From Siderastrea siderea (lineage: Eukaryota > Cnidaria > Anthozoa > Scleractinia > Rhizangiidae), in contig OZ034968.1 in NCBI GenBank assembly GCA_964030785.1, positions 43,958,186 through 44,022,185 on the forward strand: a stretch of 64,000 nucleotides of DNA. The letters run 5' to 3'. Positions 51,339 through 63,359 of the stretch are shown here, piece after piece. Position numbers and translations under genes: made by a program. Below the pieces are notes generated by a model, which did not search any database, was not told the DNA's origin, and saw only the letters and a program-made list of their open reading frames with translations. The stretch's first letter is position 1. Each line of letters starts with the position of its first letter.

Positions 51339-51607
51339 CAGAATACCGCACAAACATGCTCAGGTAAACTATAGCCACTAAATAGGGCACTGTGGCCACG
51401 TTGGTAGTGGGCAATACCCCTAAAATCTACCAGAGAAAATAGTGAGCCCAAGCATTAGCATCCATGGACAGCTGTCTCGGCCTTGTTAGGCTGATGAGGT
51501 CTCACTATTTTTTCTGGTAGATTTAGGGGTAATGCCCGCTACCAACGTGGCCATAGTGCCCTATTTAGTGGCTATAGTTTAACTGAGCACATTTGTGCAG
51601 TATTCTG
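51339..51607. repeat. Long hairpin: 107-bp arms, 55-bp loop
   Basis: 51,339-51,445 and 51,501-51,607 are inverted copies at about 90% identity (shared blocks include AACTATAGCCACTAAATAGG and GGCCACGTTGGTAG). The loop is unrelated sequence. There is no coding sequence and no terminal target duplication was identified. It could be a MITE or an inverted duplication; transcribed RNA would form a long double-stranded hairpin. Confidence 0.85.
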
Positions 51608-52019
51608 GCTATTGAAATTGTGTTCTGCGCTAGTTTGGCATCGTATCAGGCTAATGACGGGACTCATTACCTAGTTTATTACAAGCCGTTTAGACCTCAT
51701 TGTAGTGAAAGTTCCTTACCTGTAAAAAAAATTAAATCAAAAAGTGAAAAGGGACTGAGTAAGGAGCCAATTTTAAGGCTAGGACCGTCGGTAAAACAAG
51801 GAACATGGAACCTGCCGTAATATGAAAAACTGAATTAACTAAAATATTTTTAGAATAGAATTAGGGAAAGTAGCATACCAATTTAATCGGGGATATAAAT
51901 AATGGCTCTTGACAAAGGAAAGTCGTGTTATCTTAAGAATGTTCCGTCTTTTATTTATATTTTTATGCTAGAGACGTTTGTACAATTATAAACGATTAAC
52001 TTTCATTTATTTCTCAGTC
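51608..52019. other. No gene seen
   Basis: Intergenic DNA downstream of the NACHT gene. An open frame at 51,593-51,820 shows no domain. Confidence 0.45.
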
Positions 52020-52027
52020 GAACTTTA

Positions 52028-52250
52028 TTATTTTCCATTCCCATTTGCCCTGGCGATCGGTACTACAGGTACAATAATTCTTTCACTCCTAAAACCAAAC
52101 CAAGAGTCAGTGCAGTAACTGTGGTTCTCACTTTTCAGTCCGTGGATGAATTTCTGAAGGGTTACCCTTCCAAATTGGAAAGATATTGAGCAGTCGTGGT
52201 TTTCTTTATTTTTAAGCATGGTGTGAGCTTAGGAGTCGGATGGGCAAGTC
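52028..52250 (-). CDS. Possible last exon of the NACHT-WD40 gene
   Basis: An acceptor-like TTTTTCACAG ends near 52,251 on the minus strand, and open sequence to about 52,028 includes SISFQFGRVTLQKFIHG. A GTCAGT donor at about 52,318 ends the WD40 exon upstream. Placement is inferred from the two splice-like signals; the peptide itself has no recognised domain. Confidence 0.4.
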
Positions 52251-52276
52251 TGTGAAAAACCAGGTTTTCTTGTTTC

Positions 52277-53960
52277 TTAAACACTTACCATCAGTGAGTT
52301 TATAAATATAAACTGACCTGCTCTTTTTTCTGTCTTTGTCCTTTCCGGCAAATGTACATGTACCTGGATAACTTTGAACCCCAACTTTGAACGCTCTAGT
52401 TCAATAGCAATGAGACCCTTCTCAGGACAACTTGCTAAACAGTGCTCCGTTTCCAATTCGTGCTCTATGTCCATCACACTCAACAGGTCCCTAGTCCTGA
52501 CGTTAAACATCTGAAGACGGGTACCACTCAAGATGTCATCAGTGAGCACAACACATTCCTCGTCACTGACAAACGTACAACCGCAAATGCTCTTGCTTTC
52601 GCAGAGCATCTTCAGAGGGTTTCCGGAAACTGCATCAAAAACGTACACGCACTGATCCTCACAATGAAATCCTACTGTAATGAGAACAAACTGGTCCGAA
52701 GGAGAAAACATTGCGAATCCATAAATTTTCGCCAAACGAAAGCCAGGCGGACGTCTTTCCCCGATTACGTTTTGTCCATGCCACAACCGAAGTGACCGTG
52801 AGGAGTAATCAAAGGTAATCAACTGGCCTTTAGTGCTACGTGTCATAAACTCTCCAGCAAGTTTGATGGGGGATACTTTGTATTCACTTGTAGTGTCCAG
52901 AATAATCACTTGACTGGCTTCCCTCTCTACACACACCACGCGTTCGTCGGAAATGGAGATCATCTCTGTAATTCCCCCTACATTAGTCCAACTTCGGACG
53001 CACTCAGACAGCTCAAAATTCCACAGCTCAAGACTGCCGCTATTTGTTCTCAATAGGACACCTTCTCTCAGAGCTAAGGGACAACACTCAATGCTAACTT
53101 CATTGCCACTGTTCTTTTCTGCCTTAAACTCCCCGCTTAAAACATCCCAAGCTGAAATGTGTGTTCTTCCAGGCTCAGCCGGAGTACTGACAACATAAAG
53201 TGTCTCGCCATTTAAAGAAAATGCCAGTGGCCATACAATAGTCTTTACATCTTCCCTGGCCTTTGCTAGTTCATTGCGATGCAACATTTCGATAACATTT
53301 CCCCAAGGACTTGCCGTTAAAACAGACTGTTCACTTAACACAAACACGAAATTCAGGTCAGCAAAATGCTTAACAGAAAAATAGAGTGGATCTCCTAATA
53401 AAAAACCACTCGCGCTACGTGATTCAAATTCCCACGCCTCGTAGGATTCAACAATGTCGGAAGAAACGTCAAGCGAAAAGTGTTCATGATTCTTCTTACC
53501 GATATTTAAACAAAAACAGAGGCTTTCACCACGGCAAGGAACATGGTGGCAGAGAAGGAACCGTTGATCTGGGGAGAACTTTATCATCCCGCACGCCTTC
53601 GAGGACACCGTTTCTGCTAGCGTTCTTAAACCATTCATCACATCAACCAAACAAATAGGGCCCGAAGAATGAGAAATCGCCAGGAGCCTTCCATCTGGAG
53701 ACCATGCAAAAGACAAAACGTTCTCATCTCTGGTGACACGAGTTATCTCTGTGCCATTCTTCAGATTCCACATGATAAGACATTTAGCATCATTAGGACA
53801 GTCAGTCAGCATCTTGTCGCCAGAAATTGAAGAAACAGCAAAACTGCAGTTGCTCTCGGGGAAAAGACGGTTCAGTTCACCGTCAAAAGAATAGGCCTGG
53901 CTAAGGACTCCAGGTTAGACGAAATCTTTAGAAGGATGAAAAACAACTGAGCGAAAAAAT
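52277..53960 (-). pseudogene. WD40 beta-propeller part of the NACHT gene
   Basis: A 511-codon open frame with several WD40 blades: MWNLKNGTEITRVTRDENVL, SFAWSPDGRLLAISHSSG, MIKFSPDQRFLLCHH, AWDVLSGEFKAE, LELWNFELSECVRSW, SLRLWHGQNVIGE and YVFDAVSGNPLKML. Such propellers act as ligand- or partner-sensing platforms in NACHT proteins. The frame is in register with the NACHT exon's last frame, but a stop at 54,119-54,121 and a stretch of about 250 bp in another frame (53,872-54,115) separate them. The 3' end is taken as a GTCAGT donor near 52,318. Confidence 0.8.
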
Positions 53961-54118
53961 GAATTGACACATTTACACCAGATAGTACAACGTGACTGGC
54001 AAGAGCATAGAGATCTATATGCGCTCCAACGAAAGAAATGCTTCTTTTTGACAACAGGACGTTCCCACATACGCCTGCCAGTGTGAAGTGACCATAGCTG
54101 AATCGTTCCCTCAGAACA

Positions 54119-55955
54119 CTAACAGGCCATGTAATCTGACTGAGGAGAAACATCAAAACAAGCCACATTAGACCAACAATAAAACTGGGTTTGAACACCG
54201 CTGCGTAGATCGCTCTTGTTTAAATACTCCGCGTATGATATTCCAGAATACTTAGTATCCAATAGGTTGGATACCTCAGAAGACAGATCATGTCCCCCTT
54301 CATTTAACAGTGCCTGAAAGATGACACGAGGACGTTTCCTTAATGAGTGACAATGCTTCCTCAAAAGAAACAAGAAATTTTCAAGGGTATTCTGTTTTTC
54401 AACGCATGGCACTTTCAAGTCCTCCTTTAAAAGTTTCTTAACACAAAAGATATCATCAAAGGCTACTGTACTGGGCAGGCACAGCTTTGCATAAACAAGC
54501 TCAATGTCTAGCACATACTTATTTACAACATCTTCAAGGCTGCACGATCTCGTATCCTCATCCAACTGTAGCAGATGTTGAACACCATGTTGCAGGGCAT
54601 ACTTTGTAGTGTCCCTTAACTGCCCTGAACTTTCAACACCTTTTCTTTTCACATCCTCAAATTCATCAACCCAGAGTTGAGAGAGGTTGCGATGGCCTTC
54701 GTTTTCATCCACACTGAAATCATGCTGGCCATAGCAGGACTTGTCTGCCAACCAATCCTTGACTGACTTGTGAAAAAAGTTAACACAGTCATCTTGAATA
54801 GGCAGAAGTGATGAGATACAAGCGATGGCTTTCTTCACTTTTCGCTGAACAGTTGACGACAATCCCCCCGAAAACAACAGTTTAGAAACAAAGCCGAGAG
54901 GCAGTGGCTCTCTTGCAGCCGCCAAAGCACTTAGGAAACTGAGAAATTGCTCTTCGGCAATTTTCAGTTCCTTAAAAAGTTCAGTTTCTAGTGGTTTGAA
55001 ATATGATTGATATACAGACGAAATACCGGAGGGTAAAGTGCTATCGAGTTGTTCTAGTGTAAGAATCGACAAGTTCTTCTTTATGAAATCCACCAAAAAC
55101 CGAGCACACAAAATGACTCCTTCTGACTTTTAACTAGTTCGTTCAAGATCAGTTCTTGATTCTCAGCTTGTAAAATATGGTTCAGGTGCTTTTTAAAGTA
55201 AAGGCGAATGTCCTCTAAGTTCTCTTTATATTTCGGCTCCAGAAGCAGGGGCTGCAAATCGTTTAGGCTGTTCGCAATGCCCATTTCTGGTCGTGTTGTC
55301 ACAAGAAATCGAATCCAAAGTGGAATTTTGTTAAAATACTTGCCAATCACGTCTAGAAGCTCATTCCGTCCTTGGAATTCACTTTCATCCAAGGCATCAA
55401 TTATCACAAGAGAGGTAAAACCAGGGTCACTTATTTTGCTCAGAGGTTCCTCAAGAAGCAGTTCAAACAGTTCCCCCAATTCCAAGTCATTAATCTCTAA
55501 GCCCAAATTTCTAGACAGCTGTTTCACAAGAGCTGTCTTGTATTCTGGGAGACAACACGACAGGTGACAGGCTAAGGATTGCAGCATCACCTTGGGGTTC
55601 CTGTGGCGCGCCTTGTCATGATGACAAAAGTGGCTGCCCGACAGTCTTCCTTTTTCTTGCATCCTCTTGCACATCACAGCTACAATAACAGATTTTCCCA
55701 TTCCAGCATTTCCACTGATAACCATCACACGATTTGAAGAGCTTCTGTCATCTAACCAGCTCTCGACTTCTGCAAAGTAATACTCTCGGGTTCCTTCTAA
55801 ATATTTCCCTGCGTAATTATTGATATCGTTCTGGGGATCAACCTTTGCAAGCTTCTTTAAGATTTCATCCTCTTGGTCATTTTCTCTTTTGACTTTTGTT
55901 GCTTCAAATGACTGCTTCAGTTGGTGCAACGTTTCGAGATGTTCTTGTTGCGCTT
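54119..55955 (-). pseudogene. NACHT NTPase part, frameshifted
   Basis: A STAND/NACHT NTPase. The first frame (55,929-55,081) has the Walker A VMVISGNAGMGKS (residues 73-80), the Walker B SLVIIDALDESE (174-183) and sensor-like LVTTRPE. A one-base frame change near 55,110 leads into a second frame of 330 codons with winged-helix/helical sequence (FLSALAAAREPLPLGFVSKL, FHKSVKDWLADKS) typical of the region after NACHT, ending just as the propeller begins (CFDVSPQSDYMAC, TAA-type stop at 54,119). A further frame change separates it from the N-terminal coiled coil at about 55,960. NACHT proteins oligomerise after sensing danger signals. The ATP site is intact but the gene is not. Confidence 0.85.
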
Positions 55956-56024
55956 AGTGGGTTTTCTTTTCGAGCTGATGTACTTCTTCCAGCTTTGTCT
56001 TGTTTTCTTTGATGTTTCGAGATG

Positions 56025-56742
56025 TTATTGTTGGGACTGGTGCACTTCTGTGACAACTTGGTGCGTTTTCATCTCGATCTGATGTACTTCTTCCAGCTGT
56101 GACAAGATTTCCTTTAACTGCGACTCGATATCTCTTAACTGTGACTTGACATCCTCTTCACTCTCAGCCCAGTCATGTAACACGTCAAGATAGTCTTCCT
56201 CTCCACAGCGCTCTGCTTTCAATCTATCAATTGAACCCTGATCTAACCCAAGAGCCACAAGAACAGCACTGATTTCCTGCCACGGAGCAGTGAAAGTTGG
56301 TGTATCAACACCAGTGGTCGTCACATGACCATACAAGACATTTCAGAAAAACTTAACACGTGCCAGGTTAGCCTCATGGGAGGTGTCACTTGGGGGTGGC
56401 TTATTATGCCACCCTTTGGGAGGAGGGGATAGTCCACAAATGTTAGTCAGAAGAAGGAAAAGAAGAGTGATGTCAAAAGTGTTGGAGTCTGGGGCTGCTC
56501 CACCAGGTGGGAACAGTTTGTCCCACTGGTGGTGGTTCAGAATTCTTCGACGCAAGAGGTTGGTAAGAACTGGATAACAGGCACCACTGAGATCACCCGC
56601 CAAGCCTGCAGGGGGATGATAGCTATCAAACGCATTCTTCAGAACTGTTGTTCCACCATCAATCAGAAGACTGCTCAGCTTGGCTCCATTTGTCTTCTTT
56701 TCAGAGCTGGTCAGGGGTGATTATGTTGCAGCTAACTGTACC
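56025..56742 (-). pseudogene. HEPN (DZIP3-like) domain and coiled coil of the NACHT gene
   Basis: The open exon starts after a TTTTTCTACAG acceptor near 56,742. It encodes KTNGAKLSSLLIDGGTTVL, then WDKLFPPGGAAPDSNTFDIT, LLTNICGLSPPPKGWHNKPP and SHEANLARVKFF, the HEPN_DZIP3 pattern seen in human DZIP3 and in very many cnidarian proteins. A TGA at 56,343-56,345 interrupts it in frame; the same frame continues with LYGHVTTTGVDTPTF and a helical WQEISAVLVALGLDQGSI, then a coiled coil (VKSQLRDIESQLKEI) to 56,025. A TAA at 56,721-56,723 lies near the exon's 5' end. HEPN domains often act as RNA-binding or RNase modules; here only the family resemblance is seen. The gene looks dead. Confidence 0.82.
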
Positions 56743-56744
56743 TG

Positions 56745-56885
56745 TAGAAAAAGAAAATTAATCGAAAACTTATCGATTGATAGATTGATTGATGATTGAC
56801 GTATAACCAATCGACTGATTGTCTGACTGATTTGTGTTAAGTTTTTACCAACAGCATTGCAGTAGCATGTATTACAATAAACAGA
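56745..56885. other. Intron or upstream region of the NACHT gene
   Basis: AT-rich sequence preceding the HEPN exon acceptor, with short TGATTGAT repeats. No promoter or first exon identified. Confidence 0.4.
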
Positions 56886-57262
56886 TCGCTGACTGACTGA
56901 CTGACTGACTGCCTGCCTTACTGATGACAAGCTGACTGATTGACTGAATGACAGACTGACTGATTGCTTGACTGATATACCTAACTCAGACTGGCTGCCT
57001 GATTGACTGACAAATTTTATGGCTAACTTACTGACTGACAGACTAACTGACTGACTGACTGAAAGACAGACAGACAGACAAACAGACAGACTGATTGACT
57101 GACTGACTGACTGACTGATTGACTGACTAACTGACTGACAGACTGACTGACTGGCTGGCTGATCAACTGACTGATTGGCTGGCTGCCTGCCTGACTGACT
57201 GGTTGCCTGACAGACTGACTGACTGACTGACTAAACTGACCAACTGACTGACCATGTAGATT
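56886..57262. repeat. (CTGA)n tetranucleotide microsatellite
   Basis: About 370 bp of imperfect CTGA/GACT repeats with (ACAG) and (GGCT) variants. The long minus-strand frame through it (Ser/Gln/Val repeats) is a by-product of the repeat. Confidence 0.92.
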
Positions 57263-59082
57263 GACTAAGAGACTGAAGGCCATAACCTTTTGAAAACATG
57301 TTAATGGTTAATGTAAATTCATAAAAATGTGTTACAGTGCGGCTACTCCAACCGGGCCAGTTGGAAGAAAACTGACCAATCGCGACGCAAAGTGGAAACA
57401 AAAGAAAGCAAAGTTTTTTGAAAACAACCAATACCGTTGAAGCAGGCAGACAATGCACGATCGAAAAAATTTGACACCGCGACCTCTGAACATGACCGCT
57501 CGGGAAATTATCACGTCTACAATTGGTTGCTTTCGACCCTAAATGTGCTAATTTTGAGCAGAACATTGAGATGTTGAATTCGCAATTGATAATAAAAATT
57601 TCGCCCATAAACAAACCTTAAACAATATTTTCGCTTCAGCAGTACAGCTTATGCATGAGTTTGTTTGTAGAACAAACCTATCCCGAAATGAAATTCGGTA
57701 ACGCAACAAACTTGCTTGATTCTGATAAGCGTTCGCTCAGCTCAGCGAGTATAAACAAACACAGATCTAAAGATAAATATCGACATTTGCGCCCTTTGAT
57801 CGTTCAATTGTAAAAGCAAGTTCTTATTCACCAAGTGCATTTCGAATCAACAGGTGCTTATCGTTGATGTATTGCTTCTGTCTTCTGCAGCCTTTTCACA
57901 GCCGGGGTCTCAATACTGCAAGAAAATCCAAATCCCTGATGTGACCGTGGTGTAAGTCTGAAACGTAATTTCGTAATAGCTGGGAATGTCGGCGACTGTT
58001 GCCGTAAATGCCGCCCTCTCGATTCAGTCTTACTTGTTTTCTTCTGGGCAAAAGCCATTTTGCCGCATTTTGGAAACATTTACATTTACAATAAGCTTAT
58101 AGCTTAAGTGACGCGTAAAAACAATCCGCCAGATTTGAAAAAAATTCGTCTATTTCCCGAGAGGTCTGCAGGATGAGACAGTTTCAAATTTATTTGGAGA
58201 TGTATTGTCGAGATCGTTCATCGTTATTGGTTAGTTTATGAAAAAATGTTGCCTTCTTTTGTTCTCAATTAGTGTTGCGATTGGTCAATTTTCTTCTAAG
58301 TGGCCCGGTTCGCCTAGCTGCACTGTAATATTCATGATAATAATAATAATAAACACTGAGGGTTTAACTCCAGCTGTTTAGACACCTTACCACTGATAGT
58401 TTGATCTTAATCCAGTTTCTCAAGGTCCCTTTACTGTTTTCATTGTTTTGCACGAAATTAATCAGTGGCCAATCTAAGAAAGTAAAGAACACAATTATAA
58501 ACATAGGCACACAATGCATGCAGAGCCAATGATGCTTTGTTCCACAATATGTTGAAATTTATGAGGACAACCTATGAGTTTTACACCACTGCACTGTGCA
58601 GTGCATTTCCACCTTAACTCCCTTAACCATGCCGGGGTTAGCACCGTTGGTTCCCAGGGTTGTCAGATCTGGATGAATTCTCATGGGATCTCCAGAACAA
58701 AACATTGCATGTGTGGTTGCATGTTCCACCAAGAAAAACAAGTTTGCATGTAAGAACAGTTATCCCTTCTTCTTAATCTACATCTAACGCTACAATTTTT
58801 TTGTATTGTTTACTTGTTTCAGTCTGGAAAAGCTTCTTGTCGATCATTCTGTCGGTTTTAAGTGATAAGCAATTTTTAGTAAACATGGTCTAATTTGCGT
58901 AAGTAGGTGGAAATTTGATACATGAAGTTTAATATATGCGAAACATGCAGATTCTCACAGTTCATCTATTGTTAGAACGCCATTTTAATTTGGGTCTTGG
59001 CTTGTACATGTAGTGATTGTAGCAGGATAAATAGGGTACCTCAAAATTCTGCTTTGCTTTTGAACAGCACCAAAATATTTAT
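57263..59082. other. No gene called
   Basis: Mostly AT-rich. A minus-strand ATG at about 58,057 (MAFAQKKTSKTES) is followed by a GTAAGACT donor-like word, so a short first exon is possible but unsupported. The words AAACTGACCAATCGCGACGC (57,370) and TTGCGATTGGTCAATTTTCT (58,275) are inverted similarities, as are the flanking GTGTTACAGTGCGGC/GCTGCACTGTAATA words, hinting at an inverted-repeat element spanning 57,330-58,330. Confidence 0.45.
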
Positions 59083-59378
59083 GTCCAGCTTATTTCTCAT
59101 GCGAGAAATGTCCATCGACCGTGTATATTGGGGAGACTGGGCGCAGGATGGCAGACCGTTTCAGGGAACACCGCAGGGATGTGATCAACGGCAGGAATGA
59201 CCTTCCTGTACCTGCACATTTTAACCAGCCGGATCACTCCCTGCAGGATATGAAGGTCGCTGGCCTGAAGGCAGGCCTGGTAAACCAACAGCACCGCAAG
59301 AAACAGGAGATGCGATATATCTTCAAGCACGGGACTCTGGCTCCGAGTGGACTAAACCACGATTTTAGCTTCACGTGA
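59083..59378 (+). pseudogene. Penelope-like element GIY-YIG endonuclease fragment
   Basis: Open sequence CEKCPSTVYIGETGRRMADR, with the Y-I-G of the GIY-YIG motif, then FREHRRDVI, PVPAHFNQPDHSLQDMKVAG, a basic QQHRKKQEMRYIF helix and TLAPSGLNHDFSF at the end. This is the C-terminal endonuclease of Penelope-like retroelements, which nicks target DNA. The reverse transcriptase upstream is absent, so this is a 5'-truncated copy, the usual fate of such insertions. Confidence 0.82.
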
Positions 59379-59454
59379 ATGCGCGCGCGGCAACGTGCGC
59401 GAACTTTTATTTAAATACGCGAGATATACAACGGACTTTTTAACGGTGAAATAG

Positions 59455-59520
59455 TTTTGTCCCCCTGAAGAAGGCAGCATTGCCGAAACGTCAGGAAAAG
59501 TATTTTAACTACAGCGTAGT
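59455..59520 (+). repeat. Penelope-like 3' tail
   Basis: CCTGAAGAAGGCAGCATTGC followed by CGAAACGTCAGGAAAAGT is the conserved stem-like 3' sequence of many Penelope-like elements, in the right place about 80 bp after the endonuclease stop. Confidence 0.65.
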
Positions 59521-60109
59521 ATTTACCTAGTTTGTCATTCATACATTTAGCACCTACGCTGCGCAGGGTTTCTAATTTTTATCACTCACAGTAAATAAAT
59601 TGTATTAACCCTCTGCAAAAACTGTTTGCTTCTCAGCTCGGGATTCTCACTATTTTATATAAATTTCTTTCATATGAAATTGTAATTCCTCAAGAAAGCT
59701 AAAAACATTTGTCTTCTTCAAGCTGGTTGGAAATCAAAATGTTCTCCAACAAAAATGTTCTTCCAATTCCGCTTGGAAATTAATAAAGTAAAACAGAAAC
59801 AAACAACATGTGCTTTCACGAAGTAAATCGGGCCTCGACTTTTAAATCTCAAATCGACTGGACGGGTCCGTCTTGTGTATGATTTCTGATGTGTTTGTTG
59901 ATGTGGAAATCTACCACGGCTTAGTAAAGGCAGGACTACAACACGAATAAAATCCAGCCAGACTTCAAAGTCAGACGTTGAAGTAACACTAAATAGTTCC
60001 TGTTGATCGAGACTCGCAAATGCAAAACACTTCGAAGCCCGGGGGTTGTACTCCCATAGTATAAGCTCAGTATACGTATGTGTCGCTGATAAGGTAAGGC
60101 TCGTTGAAA
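59521..60109. other. No gene seen
   Basis: AT-rich intergenic DNA. The open frame at 59,718-60,113 (minus) shows no domain. Confidence 0.45.
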
Positions 60110-60580
60110 CCACAATGAAACTGAAAGCGGAAGTAGACTTGCTGTCGTTAACACAGAAACAAACTGTTCATAGGCACTGGAGACTGGATATCATGTGCCC
60201 AACTATACCAGAAAACAGCTTATTGCGTATGAGTAAACCTTTTGGCCAAAAAACAAAACTGCTCTGCTCAAAAGTACAGGAGTACAGTTCAAACCATCCA
60301 CAAACTGCACGAAGTGAAACCGAGAGGGTGTGACTGAGACAGACCCACAATCCCAAGTGTCCCCAGTTGAGAAGAGAAGACTGGGGATGAGTCACGCGAT
60401 GTGTTGACAGTGTCAGCAATTCTGTCAAGCAAGTTTTTAAACGATCCTTCCCCGCAGGTAACGGTCAAGCTTCCATTTTGGCTAGCATTTTTACTTGGGA
60501 AGTTCCAGCAACTTTGTAATGGGCCCAAAGATGGCAAACAGTTTCCTCTATTAGCGTTTGGTTTCGACACGACCGAGGAG
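60110..60580 (+). repeat. Dispersed repeat, copy B
   Basis: Same-orientation copy of 6,367-6,820. Shared blocks include CTGAAAGCGGAAGTAGACTT, TTAACACAGAAACAAACTGT, GATATCATGTGCC and TCTATTAGCGTTTGGTT. At 60,580 the similarity is interrupted by CCTGGGGACGAGGTTGG, the word also found in the 19.35-kb foldback, and related sequence resumes near 61,205. Confidence 0.7.
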
Positions 60581-60782
60581 AAGGCCCTGGGGACGAGGTT
60601 GGCCTGCAACCGAGTAGCTAACCTGCGATCAGGCCGAGCATCGCTCTCATACTCTCTTACGTGGGTCACTCGCTAAAATATTTGTTTCACCCTTCCCGTC
60701 TGAATGTTTCACCGAGCGAAACGAAAATAGAGTCTGATCGCAGGTTACCGAGTAGCAAGTGCATGCAAGTAACGGAGCCCTG

Positions 60783-61160
60783 GAAGGGGCTAGGGGGCGG
60801 TTACTCCCTTATATGGCCTATGCGGGGACGTGCCGGTGGATAGGGTATGGTTTTTGGCCTCTCTGTCCTGAACAGGGTGTACAATTGCGTGCGAGAAGTT
60901 TCCTAAACAAGGTCTTAATGTGTACTAAACATTTAGATGGGAGACGGTTGCACTTCAAAATTGTGTAATATAACACAAGAAGGTGTGTATTGTCGTTTTT
61001 TCCAAACGGGGTCCTAAAATAGAGGGTGTTGTCCTACACAGGGTAAGTATTGTAGTATTTATTGTCTTAAACAAGGTCAGGAATTTCAAGCCCTCAGTGG
61101 TAATAATAATGGTACCCCCATACTCAAACATGGGCCAAGTCCCCACCCCCCCCCCCCCCC
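60783..61160 (+). repeat. CAGGGTATGG repeat, copy 1
   Basis: Blocks GGATAGGGTATGGTTTTTGG with CCTCTCTGTCC, then GGTGTTGTCCTACACAGGGT, CCTCAGTGG and CAAACATGGG.CAAGT follow in the same order at 63,518-63,840. It inserts within the copy B repeat. Ends in a poly-C run. An interspersed repeat of unknown class. Confidence 0.7.
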
Positions 61161-61379
61161 AGGTTTCAAGTGTCAAGCTGGAGTTATGGGCTCTTGGAAT
61201 TGCCTATTTCTAGAGCAGGGTATCACTTTCAATGGAAAACTCTTCTGCAAAGGAGTCCAAATGTGACGGCTCACATCCACAGAAAACCTGCTTAAGACCC
61301 CCACCCCACCCCGGACAGTCGCTTTGAAACAGATTCATCAATAAGAACGCTTTTGTTCGTTTTTGTATCAACATCGCCA

Positions 61380-62456
61380 AGATTTTTGCTGGAATTCTCG
61401 GTACCGGGAGATCTTGTGGTTGTTGATGCTTTCTTGCTAATGTTTGTTACTTCGTTTTTTTTAAAATCATTTCTGCAAGGAGAGTTTTGTATTCTATTTC
61501 ACCAGTATGTTTCTCTTCGTTTATCAGCTGGTTAATCAAAAATGAAGTTTTCAAGATCTGACTCTATAACTTTCTTTCTCTTGTCAGTCTCCCTTCTCAC
61601 GAATTTTTCACACATAAATGTCGGTTTTTCATTACTCTTATCTCTTGTTGGGCTGATAATTGAAAGCATCTTTTTCTTTACCACTCACTCTTAAGAGTGA
61701 ATCCTTGCCAGAATCAAACCCGTACCGGTATCGGGTATTCACCGCTTTTCACCCTCTTAAACAAATGACCAATAAGGGATTTTACTTCCTGAAAAAAGGA
61801 ATTCGAAATCTTGGGGATATAGATAATTTGATGCAATCCAAGAACCTATTCTCAAGAACCGAGGAAGGCAAATTTTTGGTTTATACAGAAAAGGTTTGCA
61901 AGTGACAATGGTATGTCTTTTTGAAAAGGTTTAATAGTTCCAATTATAATTTAGTATATGATGAAGCATTTTCATACTATAAATTCGTTTTGATTTATAT
62001 ACTGCCAGCTACTGTAACAAAAATATGAAGCAGACTGAAGAGTTGAATAGTGCCAGGGGCAAAATACATGTTCACTTTAATATTGTTTGAGCAAGAGACT
62101 TTAGAAGCCCATATTCAATTCCATTGCTATTTCTCGGAGATGTCAGTAACTACAATAATATTACAGAAATTCGCGTGTCATTAAAATTATATTTTCAGAA
62201 TTACATTTTCTATCAGAGGCAGTCTCCTAAAAAGTCTACAACTTCGGACAGTTCTCTTTTCTTTGCTTCGTGATGTGCCCATCTTTCTTCGGCCAACTTA
62301 GGCGTAATTTTCCACCGTTCATGGTAAATTCTTTGTTTGCACGCGGGACATTTCTTTCCTCCTGCAAAGAGACACAAATGTTTTCTTTTTAGAACTTACT
62401 TGGCGATGTGCAATAAGACAAGAAGTATTGATCGAATTTTTTTGAACCCTCAAATA
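61380..62456. other. No gene seen
   Basis: AT-rich DNA. The open frame at 61,660-61,905 has a protein-like composition (PYRYRVFTAFHPLKQM...) but no recognisable domain and no splice context; not called. Confidence 0.45.
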
Positions 62457-62797
62457 ACAAACAAACACACAAACAAACAATCTCGTACAGAGTCCTCAAG
62501 CGTTTTCGTCAACGCCGGGTGATCGTCGGGAGAGAGCCTGGGGTAATGTGAAATTTTGATTCTGCAGGAATCCTGCGGTAAACGGTTCTTAGTTTTGTTA
62601 CAGTGAACAGTGTATTGTACCATCTTGAACTCTTCGGCCTGAACAGTCATTGAACAGCCAATAAAAAAAACAACAAATTTTTTCCATTACCCAAGAGTCT
62701 CTCCCAGCAACCACCCGCTGATCGAGAAGCCTGAGGACTCTGGGTACGAGATTGACAAACAAACAAACGAACAAACGAACAAACAAACAAACAAAGA
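62457..62797. mobile_element. Foldback MITE flanked by AAAC repeats
   Basis: 62,479-62,548 (AATCTCGTACAGAGTCCTCA ... AGAGAGCCTGGGGTAATG) is inverted at 62,684-62,754. The 135-bp interior is noncoding. (AAAC)n tracts adjoin both ends (62,458-62,478 and 62,755-62,797), either as insertion targets or as tails. Confidence 0.75.
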
Positions 62798-63189
62798 AAA
62801 ACACGTTTGCCAGTGGATGGGCAATAGTTAAACCTTATTTTTCACGGTCTTAGTTGCTCATCACCTGAAATGTTACAATCAATGCCACCTACACTACTGG
62901 AAAGAACATCTTACAAATAGTAGAGTTTCTAAATATTAGAGTCGCATCTTGCATAAAAAGAAAGATGCAGTGAAGAAGAATAAGCATTTTTGACAGACAA
63001 AAAATGGTATCAAGGAAGTTGCTGTATATCTGGGAAACGTTCTTAAGAAAACTGTAAGCCAATAAGCAGAGGGGGAGGTTAGGGTGCTGAGTTAAAATTT
63101 GGAGATCCCGGGTTGAAGTCTTCCTCTCTGACCACCAGATGGATTTTCAACAGGGTAGACCCGTGTTCAAATCTTTAGCCCTTCGTATG
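62798..63189. other. No gene seen
   Basis: AT-rich intergenic DNA without supported features. Confidence 0.5.
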
Positions 63190-63359
63190 TATATACCTAA
63201 ATAAAGGTTGCTTTGGCAAATGGTCATTGGCAATTGGGCATTGGGCATTTGGGCATATGGAAAACAATGCAATGATTTGCTTGAGTGACTGCCAAACAAT
63301 AGCTTTCCAATATGCAATTGCCTAATGCCCAAAGCAACCTTTATTGAATTAGGTATATA
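63190..63359. repeat. Small foldback, 28-bp arms
   Basis: TATATACCTAAATAAAGGTT followed by GCTTTGG is inverted at 63,328-63,359. Between them GGCAATTGGGCATTGGGCAT-type words also pair with TGCAATTGCCTAATGCCC. The resulting hairpin is about 170 bp. Noncoding; probably a MITE. Confidence 0.65.

Noticed and set aside
57023..57283. Minus-strand open frame with Ser-Gln-Val repeats
   Set aside because: It is the translation of the CTGA microsatellite.
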